Source: Paracidovorax cattleyae (GTDB lineage Bacteria; Pseudomonadota; Gammaproteobacteria; Burkholderiales; Burkholderiaceae_C). From it: a stretch of DNA of 64,000 nucleotides. Where the stretch lies: NCBI RefSeq assembly GCF_900104515.1, contig NZ_FNJL01000018.1, positions 49,234 to 113,233 on the forward strand, read 5' to 3'. The notes under the pieces are model-generated. The model saw nothing but the letters and a program-made list of their open reading frames with translations, searched no databases and was not told the DNA's origin. Both the position numbers and the translations under genes were made by a program. Shown in pieces: positions 60,601 to 64,000 of this stretch (the first letter of the stretch is position 1; each line of letters begins with the position of its first letter).

Positions 60601-63600
60601 CGCTGAACATGGCGCCTGGTACCTACGAGTACGAGGTGGTGGTGTACAACCGCTTCGGCGGCGTGGCACAACGTGCCGGGGGCACGCTGACCACGACCCA
60701 GGGCGCGAGCCTGGCCGTGACCACGCCGGAGCCGGTGTCCGCCAACCGCAACGTGTCCAACATGGGCATCCTGGGCTATGTGTGGAAGGACCCGGGCCCG
60801 GGGCGCAAGCCGCTGCAGCGCTACTACTTCACCTACCAGAACAACGACCACCACATCACGACGGCGGATGAGGGTGAGATCCTGAAGATGAACGATCTGG
60901 TCGCCAAAGGTGCGGTATCGTTCGACGGCGTGCTCGGCTACGTGGACGCAAGCCCATCGGGCAACAGCAAGCGCCTGATGCAATACATCTATGGTGGGGA
61001 CACCGTATTCCAGCTCGCCTCGAACCCCTCCACGGTCTCGCGCGGAGACTTCACCGTGCTGGGCAGCGATCCGAACCAGCAATCCGGATTCTCCTGGAAC
61101 CAGACCCGTTGGTACCAGAACGCCTACCAGAACGACGGCTACATCATGATGGCGCCGGTGGAGGGCACCAAACCGCTCTATGCCGTGTACAACGGCAACG
61201 CCACCGGCAGCCACAGCCTGGGCGACTTCCTCACGACGGACCTGGAATACGAGGCGATCTCCAGCTTCATGCTGAGCGCGCCGATGGCCGCCACGGCGAA
61301 GATGCAATCCCTGGGCATGGGCAACGCCGTCATCGACGGCACCAACTATGCCGTGCTGCAATGGCCTCAGCCCGAGACGGGCGCTCGGGTCACGGTGAGC
61401 GCCAATCCCGGCATCCCGGGGGGCAACCCGGCGCCCTACCTGTTCCGGCAGGGTGACGGCCGCTCGCAGTTCGCGGGTGGCGCGGCGCTGCAGGGCTTCG
61501 TGCTCGACGGACTCGTGCCGGGCACCACCTACCAGGTGAAGATCGTCGTCGAACATCCCGCGGGGATGTACCGAGACCCCTACATCGAGCAGGGCACCGT
61601 GACGATCACCGTGCCCTCCACGGGCGTGCGCGGGGGCGTCACGGTCCAGTCCAAACCCACGCTGTACGTGCCCGAACTGCGCGCGCAAAATACCCAGCAG
61701 GGCGGCCTCAGCAGCCGTCCCGTCATCGTCCGCGGCTACGACCGCTGGAACAACGTCTCCACCATCGATGAAACCCAGGGCCTGGGCGCGGGCACGCTGG
61801 TGCGCACGGCCACGATGCGCTACGACGCGAACAACCAGGTGATCGAGCAGTCGCGCCTGCACGAGGACGTGAACTTCGCGCAATCGTGGGCCACGACGAA
61901 GGTCTATTACGACGCGGTGGGCCGGCAGGTGGGCGTGCGCGATGCGCTGGGCAACCTGAATGCGCAGGTGCGTGACCTGGCGGGCAACGTGGTGCAGGAG
62001 CGGCGCGCCGACGGCGGGCGCATGGACTACACCTACAACGCCTTCGGCGACAAGGCGAGCTCGGCCGAGACGATGAGCGCCGGGCGCATCGTGAAGACGA
62101 ACTACGCCTACGACCAAATGTCGCGGCTCAAGCAGACCTCGCTCGAACAGGCCATCTCCCGCTATTGGGTCGATGGCAGCATGAACGGCGCGGTGGCGGG
62201 GAACCTGTACGCCGCCGATGACGACAAGGGCAATGGTGTCGTGTCCGGTAACGAGTCCGGCGTCAAGAGCGCCAACATGACGGTGCTGGAGACGGTGGAG
62301 TACGACGAAGCCGGCCGCAAGATGCGGGTGACCAACGGCAACGACGAGTCCACGCGCTACCGCTACGACCGCATGGGCAACGTGGTGCTGAGCGGCCAGG
62401 AGACGGTCAAGGGCGCAGGCGGAGCCACCGCTCCGCTGGCCTACACCATGCGCTACCGCTACGACGCGCAGGGCCGCAAGGTGGGCCAGACGGACGCCAT
62501 GGGCATGACCCAGGCGTGGAACTACGACCTCTTCGGCCACCTGATCGGCCGCACGGACGCGCAGTCGGGCGGCGGCACGCCGGTGGACTTCAACTACACC
62601 TACAACCTCGCGGGCCAGCTCGTGCACGAGGACAACACCCGCGTGGAGCCGGGCGTCGGCGGGGCGGCGGCCACCAGCAAGAAAAAGAACACCGACTACC
62701 GCTACGACGGCGCGGGCCAGCTCATCGAAATCCGAGACAACTACCTCGGCCAGACCACCCGCTACGAATACGACCTCGGCGGCAACCGGGTGGCCGAGAA
62801 AATGTCGCAGAAGACGCTGCTCACCTCCGGGCTGCTGGACGACGTGGTGTACCAGGACAACCACTTGGTGTATGACGCGCAGCACCGGCTGCGGGCGGTG
62901 TTCGACGGGCGATCGGACGTGCGCATCACCTATGACCTGGCGGGCAATCGTTGGCAGGTGAAGACGCACGTGATCAACACGATCCGCACGACCACGGAAC
63001 AGGGCGGGCTGCAGGAGCGGCAGGTGGTGCACACCGACACCACGGACTTCCAGTACGACGCGATGAACCGGCAGACCTGGAGCCGGCAGACGTCCTCCGT
63101 CAATGGCGCCATCGAGACCCACAAGTACGGCTATGACCTGGCGGGCAACCGCGTCAGGGAGCAGGTGTTCGACGGGCCCGCGATACCCAACGACGCCAAT
63201 GGCACGATCCGCAAGACCTACGACTACATCTACGACGACCTGCATCGCATCGAGAGTTACACCGGTGCGGGTGCGGCCGACATGATGGACCACATCAGGT
63301 ACGACGGTGCGGGCCGGCAGGTAGCGGCGCGCACGCTGGTCGGCCCGGAAGGCGGCAGCTATGAATACCGCTACAGCCAGTACGACGCCACGGGCAAGCT
63401 GCAGGACGTGCACACGGTGATGCGCAGCTCGAGGACGGGAGACAACCAGAAGGTCGCGCAGACAACGAACGTGGCGTACCACGACGCCGACGGCGTGACG
63501 GGCCTGGGATACGACGCGGCGGGCAACTTGAAGGGTGTGCGCCAGTACGGGGACGGAGACGCCACGACCACGACCTACCAGTACACGTACCTGAACGGCA

Positions 63601-64000
63601 GCTGGCAGCAGAGCGCGGCCCTCACGCGCCGCGGCGGTGACGTGGTCGGCACGATCACGCAGCGCGACGCCAGCGGCTTCGTGGTGGGCATCCGCCAGCC
63701 GAAGGCGACGGGCAGCGCGGCGCAGGCCCCGGACGGGAGCCTGGCGGCGGCGCTGACGAACCAGGCGACGCAGGCCACGAGCAACGACGCACGCTACGAC
63801 CGCACGTTCGTGAACGACGCCAACGGCACGGCGGTGTTCGTGAGCCAGGGCGGCTTCAACGAGAAGACCGAGGTCCAGAGCAGCATCGCCAACCCGGCCT
63901 CGGGCTACCAGGGCGGGGTGACGGGGAGCCCGCTGACGCCGGGGCACGTGCAGCGCCAGCTGGTCGCCAACGGCGAAGTGCTGGCGCGCTACGGCGACGC
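42684..64000 (+). CDS. Giant YD-repeat (Rhs-like) protein with about 20 Ig-like domains, 3' end outside window
   Basis: One frame stays open from the ATG at 42684 through the window end, at least 7,105 codons. Order: a conserved N-terminal domain (GEQAYVNLANGNLVLQRRDD, LRTYNSRG) at about 30-150; YD repeats about 150-790; an array of about 20 Ig-like domains about 795-3335; YD repeats about 3336-5470 with DUF5648-like inserts; a fibronectin-like and DUF5648-like part about 5600-6340; YD repeats again 6346 to about 7000. There is no Sec signal peptide, lipobox or PAAR domain; the first 30 residues are Ser/Ala/Gly/Asn-rich. YD repeats usually form a shell that carries a toxin or adhesive tip; the tip here would be downstream of the window. 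The gene starts just after a flagellar-type cluster and TPR genes. Confidence 0.9.
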   Translation, partial: MVASVSANGLGLSTGSLATLGQRGVFGNAAQGRGGEQAYVNLANGNLVLQRRDDFVASQGLGMDVLRTYNSRGLLDDDNADNWSLGIHNQPLRLSGTRNAAGSVLTRTAADGARSDYAFDVAQGLYVGTDGAGAYDTLRWDDAAGQYVWTDGDSGAQERYEGSGDNRLLSRSDAHGNTTRYRYGADGLLSSVVDASGQTTWYDYAGRNLSQIRVVANDGTTTSTRVHYAYDALNRLASVTVDLTPGDNDITDGKVYQTTYTYDGDSRRVASVAQSDGTRLEIGYVLVDGDYRVASVKDALGLTTRYAYDTAARTTTVTDPLNVASRYAYDDKGQLLRVQAGITESKPAGLSQLYYRYDDQGNVTAMTDALGRSIAMQYDAHGNQTLKVDPLGNSVVRTYDDRNQLLTETLRAGDGNNNAATTPVFGGSTSPGSAPDSTTRYIYSAQERGQLRFVVSPEGRVTEYRYNGLGQRETTLAYAAAAYDVASLNSTAVPTEAQMAAWAAGQDLRGGQRTDLRYDFRGQLAQSIAYGTLDAAGAGSDPAVTQYIYSQAGELLKTVQPRTDSITQYVYDGLGRVIVASAPSSDGTSANTTITSYGDTTTTVTLANGLSTISNYDAAGRLTSVLQSSAGTTLGITRYAYDTAGRLVMTQDATGVRQWVVYDAAGRKVADVDGTGAAREYRYNANDQLTQTIEYTNRLAGLADAPKLEAIHALAAPGDRSSWRLYDSAQRLAWQVDAGGAVTQTEYDAASRVVAVTRLATPIDTAMLGDGSAFLVGGAGLVRMDSAGLAATAIAMRTSAASIPAGSALTLEAAVSGSQPAGTVTFYSGNTALGTAQISNGVARLTLGTLATGTYAFTARYEGDATHAAATSAAASATVLQASKVTLDPLPATLAAGRAWVLKATIAGTSPGATVTFFDGATVIGSAAIQTTGGVSTAVLAWSTQDLGNHAISAVYSGDAANAQAATASTATVKVGRGSEVALDSSATPSTAGTALTVRARVSVPGGQAQPTGSVAFYRGSELLGTATLDGQGLAVLNTSALPVGLHAITAVYQGDDSVAGSSSATFAQTVLPPAATTAVLATSHVQVAAGGGLTLTARIAAVADPAAAPGGTVTFFDGDSRLGSVALANGQASFSVTGLGMGSHGYRAVYSGDTADAGSTSATAAVLAVANGPDIATPSGAARTLALSASASNVARGGAVTLAATVAGDRPTGSVVFVSGGKILGSASLADGKAVLSFTPLEAGLLDVQALYSGDAANPAVASAQPVRLTVAPTAPGMALSLSSTQAVRGAAVVLTATLSGSDGTMPPTGSVTFYANGLALGTAMLSQGQASLGVGTLDVGANAITVQYAGDARNAAAISAAQSLRIVPAPATVALGASAVQTVAGTALTFTATVAPAAGGAAPSGRVDFFNGTSFLGSAMLANGVAALTTSALRNAGAANITAVYTGDAAGAVSPSLAVSISSGVDVSASSPRIVSGNPVVLSANVGSGTGQVSFFDGSVYLGSASAVNGVASLTTKALTQAGSHAITAVYAGDANRAGAASAAVAIQVADAVELAISGNSVVAGTPLVLTASVNSATSALVNGVAVPAGAIANGVTLMDGTVTKTSGTADWESSIRSTVGVSGGASVSFRAGQTNKAIMVGLNTDPGTNDNYLTIDWAIYVTYDGAMYAYQNGTSVASLGTYTTGDVLSVEYANGTVSYRKNGAVLRQESANITQPLYLDSSFYGTGGSIAGLKFRNGSGQEVPLNAAAAPTGTVTFFNGRQVLGTASVVNGVARLTTGALAAGTAQITAVYSGDANNAAASSAANAVAVNDAVGVSASATTIAAGDAVRLTARMNAQPSVVTSGVSFESGAIRKTGTASQWDASVRSTVGYAGGASVRFTVAGQSDQNYVIGLNTDPASDNGVASLDWAIHVSGETVELYHDGILVANVGTVVAGDVLALGYENGVLSFSKNGVVFRRDVVQISQPLYLDSSFYTPGSSVSGLEFRDATGTAVALSAKPAATGRVTFHSGGAVLGTATLVDGVASLTTQGLTAAGVASITAMYESDTDGAKAQSQPLTIVVSGGGSQSATAANAPALSVSSPKIVSGNPVVLSANVGSGTGQVSFFDGSVYLGSASAVNGVASLTTKALTQAGSHAITAVYAGDANRAGAASAAVGIQVADAVELAVSGNSVAAGTPLALTASVNSATSALVNGVVVPAGAIVNGVAIIDGTVTKTSSTADWESSIRSTVGVSGGASVSFSAGQTNKAIMVGLSTAPGTNSHYLSIDWAIYITYDGAMHAYHNGDYVASLGTYTTGDVLGVEYSNGTVSYRKNGAVLRQESANITQPLYLDTSFYGTGGAIAGLKFKNATGQEVPLNAAAAPTGTVTFFNGRQVLGTASVVNGVARLTTGALASGTAQITAVYSGDASNAAATSAATAMAVTDSIGLSASSTSVTAGDAVTLAARMNQRPSAMASGVSFESGAVKKTGTASQWDASVRSTVGYAGGASVRFTVSGQSDQRYMVGLNTDPATDDEASSIDWAIHVTGSTVELYHDGSRVATLGSIVAGDVLALGYENGVLSYSKNGVVWRRDAVQISQPLYLDSSFYAPGSSVSGLEFRDAAGTLVALSAKPVATGRVTFHSGGAVLGSSTLVDGVASLTTQGLTAAGVANVTATYEGDAYNAAGFSSVLALAVQSAQDSRPSTTTSLTTSTAATARGQEVALTATVSGNASGFITFFSGDQALGVAALANGVAVWKSRDLPVGAYAWRAVYTGDAQSAPSNSSAVGGTIVAMGAGVSLAATVTGRSGSEATVTLAARVAGLRPGGTVTFYNNDAPIGGGTATVVDGVATLSVTLPSGSTRITARYSGDASNGAATSDALALGLRAAGTVTVAAPSPANASYGSPVTLSATAPYSNSSSGTITFYADELLVGVAAVQANGVATLVSSAIPVGSRTITAAYSGNTEREPASQSASAPLTITGMATQTVLTASRSTLAAGTPLVLDATITSGGRTTGIVGTVRFYAGSTLVGTAQVSNGVARLTLADVPSGALTAMYDGFQGFASSTSQAAASTVLAAATTVALSSSAASVGADASVTLSARIDGRQPGGTVTFLRGDTVLGTAQVVDGVARLVAGGLPPGTHELRARYEGDARNAASASAALAQAVTPAGTVVLGLAPDATLAQGQDISITVGGGTIGSVTLVDGHTVIATARVVNGVAILSTRGLAAGGHTLTALYAADSGFASAQIGFTLTLTPSQGSTTVALSATPTRTPQGLGALLSAQVSGDQPGDRVAFYNGDQLLGTVDLAYGLAVLDIGNPPSVLDRFRAVYLGDGTHAGSTSATLGGQTISGETVSPLVRSTQDRTASQIYSRDGLLLGTVDGEGYLSEYRYDAAGRVIGSVRYALPVAGGAAAGLAAARAGSLSGLRPASSAGDAHTATFYDAQGRRVGELDAEGYLTQSSYDANGNLATVRRYAIASGAITAAQVTAATRLEDLLPGISAQDQVSTRTYDALNRVVLSVNAEGTATSYRYDAMGRLVETVQAAATPQARTTDVRYDAQGRLVGELSAQGAAQLASARAAGQGDAQLESIWQQYGLIHTYDAAGRRTSTTDQNGLKTQFFYDAASRLTHTVNALGEVSETRYDAFGQIQATIRHASRLDLFALANASGTPGGVTNAGVLAALDTARNDAADRTTGYRYNTTGTLAQVTDALGFARNYVYNTFGEEVRRTGGGQTIDTAYDHRGLAVQTVQDPDGLKAATSVTYDAFGRVTASTDALGATRRQAYDRLGRTIALTDAMDSRSTSSYDAFGRTVTQTDALGHTTTYAYNPDERSLTVITPEGIRVTTVHDRLGQTVAVTDGSGATTRYEYDADGHQTAVQTPLARTTGLYDAAGRLIQATDANGAMTSLAYDAAGRVLTRIVDPLGLNLVTRYTYDALGNQLSVTDPQGVVTQFGYDARGQLIRQAVDPTGLNLVTTFAYDSAGRQVSVTDPNGTVTRYEYDALGRRVLEVVDPSTATHAGLDLAKRYTYDALGHVTSATDAQGHTTRYAYDAEGRQRFVLDAAGNLAETAYDAAGRAVRQTRYAAAIPAPDGLPLSTTEVQLDGLRRPNAAQDQTEHRIYDADNRVTATVNGAGDVVRFAYDGAGRVTLRTSYARRLAMAQWAVGTDPQPGTDAANSPDMVTRTVYDAAGRVRYSIDGTGAVVSQRYDGNGNVTQRIRYAKRLDLASQPLSANPDESEMELRLVTIFDAQRDEHTRMRYDAAGRLTLSADGTGGVSQYLYDKAGHLLQSTRYATPTGSFAWRDEGTTGFVGTQPAAGQHALRAFGADGQPADTLGYVDDAQAAGNAALYLARNTDGSYFYTTDTKNLELVRTLAGWSVEGVVGYIRTAPTQGTTALYRLNLQGHNTNRYTTSRAEVDGALIPVPQAGTSDAFVRKVYDKAGRLTKEVDASGAVSTYDYDAAGRLVRETRLAVPASAYRNAQAGAMLLAEPTPVASSGDRTTRHFLDRAGRETLTIDAEGGATERFYDGTGQLLRVRQVATPLTDTQIAQLESLRAQTGELSRSAINQQAPGSANDRNTRNYYDAAGRLAFTRDALGHLQGYTYDGVDRTTSRTLYMGEQSPDYWVEEGITGFTRTGGGDGLKPLYRLGGPDGVSDHFYTTDEQERTQLLQNGWKDQGNVGYVGSQPASGTAPLYRLRPPGGSSTNHYYTASEEQRAFAKNQFGWVDEGIVGYIDIASSSGNTALYQLNVDGTGRHFHSLSRSEVDYALLPNPGFTQGLDRRESMAYDAAGNLIGSTDAAGNTEATAYDGAGRKTAFTNKARSTWTYAYNAAGHLVQETSPQVMLADGQNATLASVVTRMEYDALGHLTARTEAAGRTEQRTTRYEYDALGRQVKTLFPPVSVYQDEGANLLANGRSGAGTRTEQTVETSSETRYDTLGRAVAGRAAGSTTWSYKAYDRAGQLAWDVDALGYVTGYTRNAFGETERLVRYDKNITTRADGVPMREDEVLGAITAKAGSTDRDILTGYDRLGQVNEVQEPYVFFVDSATGEQTSGRKTTRNTYDALGNLTSVASNVGASQWATTRYYYDVLGRRTSTIDALGYLTTDRYDTAGNVVRHAEYYKQGVAIGTDTDPAAGDRVIDTDYDVLGRKVVETRRGVGYARVNAGAADIGGVLTDARDDLVTLYAYDALGNLLRTTDALGATTYQFYDVLGRVSAIVTPAVNIGVAANQQGAAPVSPLTEFRRDAHGNAVSTVQYAGGASVSGDGRSYAANAAPGGLADRTSYIRFDAQGHTLETIDAMGNSHYYAYDAQGRLAKEWQNVSYVDDAGAKQVHSLWRAYRYDALGRQTHTYTPLQDSPDPSSLWLGDTELQYNGFGEVTRKIVRQADGSSKLGMMASDGNRVVGDEVYDYDNAGRVWRSNAGDGVMKIWAYDLQGRQTVQLVGAGRFKLDSYANTQQALAVQMEETGEFSRTDMQYDLLGRLVKTIAPERASEKAMGLSTRQNLVYGVITATEKNIPNDSGNSTIDGQNQVDLVWRSLQDLGSGDVRITLNYVNTSSEATSRSIVVGAEEALSGYSFKWKSASQSTSVGIQSIQSIQVEKLDIFGNWTTIYDAPTTGNNAPFNWTEAPSPGLIWNEPAAGRTPIYRLYNRNSDTHLFSTSAATRDSLLTGNNGWLDEGISGYVAEQPAAGLTALYRLGKANTDTSIYTTSDSQRASLLASGWQDRGIDGYVGVPNPGAAPAGMTKLYALQHHSSSNGDAEWRDGLYTTSLSERNALMAGLQSSSQTAQSQSASGGQQAAWGGTAPSTPKDSAAGNIGHMTTLYGRLLGQSLEVSLPQNLVTQLRMEVRTIGGNWRTVRLADALHTFGSAHRIELDKLVWDDGSGMGSGGFEYRISNVQGSDVREVGTGTFAIGVDATNSAPALEGVGVVQATIDSTAYQVLRWPQPAPDQTVAFHWKLSGDRDWTGTRTVGNGVFAQGDGRTTGFGTGYQGIALNMAPGTYEYEVVVYNRFGGVAQRAGGTLTTTQGASLAVTTPEPVSANRNVSNMGILGYVWKDPGPGRKPLQRYYFTYQNNDHHITTADEGEILKMNDLVAKGAVSFDGVLGYVDASPSGNSKRLMQYIYGGDTVFQLASNPSTVSRGDFTVLGSDPNQQSGFSWNQTRWYQNAYQNDGYIMMAPVEGTKPLYAVYNGNATGSHSLGDFLTTDLEYEAISSFMLSAPMAATAKMQSLGMGNAVIDGTNYAVLQWPQPETGARVTVSANPGIPGGNPAPYLFRQGDGRSQFAGGAALQGFVLDGLVPGTTYQVKIVVEHPAGMYRDPYIEQGTVTITVPSTGVRGGVTVQSKPTLYVPELRAQNTQQGGLSSRPVIVRGYDRWNNVSTIDETQGLGAGTLVRTATMRYDANNQVIEQSRLHEDVNFAQSWATTKVYYDAVGRQVGVRDALGNLNAQVRDLAGNVVQERRADGGRMDYTYNAFGDKASSAETMSAGRIVKTNYAYDQMSRLKQTSLEQAISRYWVDGSMNGAVAGNLYAADDDKGNGVVSGNESGVKSANMTVLETVEYDEAGRKMRVTNGNDESTRYRYDRMGNVVLSGQETVKGAGGATAPLAYTMRYRYDAQGRKVGQTDAMGMTQAWNYDLFGHLIGRTDAQSGGGTPVDFNYTYNLAGQLVHEDNTRVEPGVGGAAATSKKKNTDYRYDGAGQLIEIRDNYLGQTTRYEYDLGGNRVAEKMSQKTLLTSGLLDDVVYQDNHLVYDAQHRLRAVFDGRSDVRITYDLAGNRWQVKTHVINTIRTTTEQGGLQERQVVHTDTTDFQYDAMNRQTWSRQTSSVNGAIETHKYGYDLAGNRVREQVFDGPAIPNDANGTIRKTYDYIYDDLHRIESYTGAGAADMMDHIRYDGAGRQVAARTLVGPEGGSYEYRYSQYDATGKLQDVHTVMRSSRTGDNQKVAQTTNVAYHDADGVTGLGYDAAGNLKGVRQYGDGDATTTTYQYTYLNGSWQQSAALTRRGGDVVGTITQRDASGFVVGIRQPKATGSAAQAPDGSLAAALTNQATQATSNDARYDRTFVNDANGTAVFVSQGGFNEKTEVQSSIANPASGYQGGVTGSPLTPGHVQRQLVANGEVLARYGD
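47470..47930 (+). other. Lectin/SPRY-like inserted domain, copy 1 of 4
   Basis: About 130 residues inserted into an Ig-like domain: MDGTVTKTSGTADWESSIRS, GGASVSFRAGQ, DWAIYVTYDGAMYAYQNG, YANGTVSYRKNGAVLRQ, QPLYLDSSFYGTGGSIAGLKF. Motifs such as DSSFYG and SYRKNG recur in concanavalin-like sheets of other Rhs proteins. Related copies are at about 48,230-48,660, 49,320-49,750 and 50,080-50,490. The fold is inferred from pattern. Confidence 0.7.
48230..48660 (+). other. Lectin/SPRY-like inserted domain, copy 2 of 4
   Basis: Same fold pattern as copy 1 but a distinct subtype: ESGAIRKTGTASQWDASVRS, ASVRFTVAGQSDQ, DWAIHVSGETVELYHDG, YENGVLSFSKNGVVFRR, QPLYLDSSFYTPGSSVSGLEF. It is paired with copy 4 (the same subtype) by the tandem duplication. 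Confidence 0.7.
49320..49750 (+). other. Lectin/SPRY-like inserted domain, copy 3 of 4
   Basis: Duplicate of copy 1, 1,836 bases downstream. Differences cluster in surface-type positions: for example the DGAMYAYQNGTSVAS stretch of copy 1 becomes DGAMHAYHNGDYVAS here. That could reflect divergent ligand binding or drift. Confidence 0.7.
50080..50490 (+). other. Lectin/SPRY-like inserted domain, copy 4 of 4
   Basis: Duplicate of copy 2: ESGAVKKTGTASQWDASVRS, ASVRFTVSGQSDQRYMVGLN, DWAIHVTGSTVELYHDGSRV, YENGVLSYSKNGVVWRR, QPLYLDSSFYAPGSSVSGLEF. It ends the tandemly duplicated block, after which plain Ig-like units resume. Confidence 0.7.
55539..55905 (+). other. DUF5648-like module within YD repeats
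   Basis: The sequence switches from YD repeats to NAALYLARNTDGSYFYTTD, WSVEGVVGYIRTAPTQGTTA and LYRLNLQGHNTNRYTTSRAE. The repeated LYR-(x)-FYTTS-E pattern with an intervening GWxxEGIxGY belongs to the DUF5648 type found on secreted enzymes and surface proteins. Ligand unknown. Confidence 0.65.
56491..56935 (+). other. DUF5648-like module within YD repeats
   Basis: Three half-units read KPLYRLGGPDGVSDHFYTTD, APLYRLRPPGGSSTNHYYTA and TALYQLNVDGTGRHFHSLSR, with VGYVGSQPASG and VGYIDIASSSG between. It is the best preserved DUF5648-type module of the protein. YD repeats resume at about 56,975. Confidence 0.68.
59508..59910 (+). other. DUF5648-like module
   Basis: It reads TPIYRLYNRNSDTHLFSTSA, NNGWLDEGISGYVAEQPAAG, TALYRLGKANTDTSIYTTSD and TKLYALQHHSSSNGDAEW. 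Located after the second YD block and before fibronectin-like segments. A further weaker unit lies at about 60,760-61,240 (QRYYFTYQNNDHHITTADEG, KPLYAVYNGNATGSHSLGDF). Confidence 0.65.

Noticed and set aside
59967..63947. A 1,326-codon minus-strand frame opposite the 3' part of the giant gene
   Set aside because: Same reason: composition-driven shadow of GC-rich YD repeats; no family features.

Overview
The window is GC-rich chromosomal DNA from a beta-proteobacterium. Gene content (methylmalonyl-CoA/propionyl-CoA operon, LigD/Ku pair, a second-type flagellar cluster, Burkholderiales-style YD-repeat protein) fits the Comamonadaceae, most like Acidovorax/Paracidovorax; the genus is inferred from gene content, not from a search.

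Layout. (1) 1-8.6 kb: a propionate/odd-chain catabolic operon: the end of a probable methylmalonyl-CoA mutase, a GNAT acetyltransferase, the mutase chaperone MeaB, propionyl-CoA carboxylase beta (pccB) and alpha (pccA), a YdcF-like protein and a VOC protein that may be the methylmalonyl-CoA epimerase. Between pccB and pccA lies an AT-rich foreign patch (about 3.3-4.65 kb) with a frameshifted orphan polymorphic-toxin end, its WapI-like immunity gene and an IS5-type transposase remnant, followed by a NYN-domain gene. (2) 8.7-12.6 kb: a small amino-acid locus: RpiR regulator divergent from a class III aminotransferase, an amino-acid binding protein and an Asp/Glu racemase-family protein, with a palindromic operator candidate between them. 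(3) 12.9-18.7 kb: bioB, then on the minus strand ligD and ku (non-homologous end joining) and an unknown gene. (4) 18.9-41.4 kb: one long plus-strand flagellar-type cluster fliQ-fliR-flhB-flhA-flgF-flgG-flgA-flgH-flgI-flgB-flgC-fliE-fliF-(fliG position)-fliH-fliI-fliJ-fliK-flgD-flgE-(fliM position)-fliN-fliO-fliP-sigma-TPR protein. Many junctions overlap by 4 bases. (5) 41.4-42.4 kb: two minus-strand genes, an unknown protein and a TPR protein. (6) 42.7 kb to the window end: a single uninterrupted reading frame of at least 7,105 codons encoding a giant YD-repeat protein with about 20 Ig-like domains, lectin-like insertions and DUF5648-like modules; its 3' end is outside the window.

How it may work together. 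The flagellar cluster encodes export gate, rod, P and L rings, hook, ATPase complex and a sigma factor. In this window it has no flagellin, hook-associated proteins, filament cap or stator. The gene at the fliG position is short and lacks recognisable torque-domain sequence; the gene at the fliM position has only a C-terminal SpoA domain, as in injectisome SctQ. The machine therefore looks like a hook-basal body built for export rather than rotation. It is followed by TPR proteins and by a giant surface-type protein that has no Sec signal peptide. The working hypothesis, which is inference only, is that a stripped flagellar apparatus, TPR helper proteins and a giant YD/Ig protein form one system.
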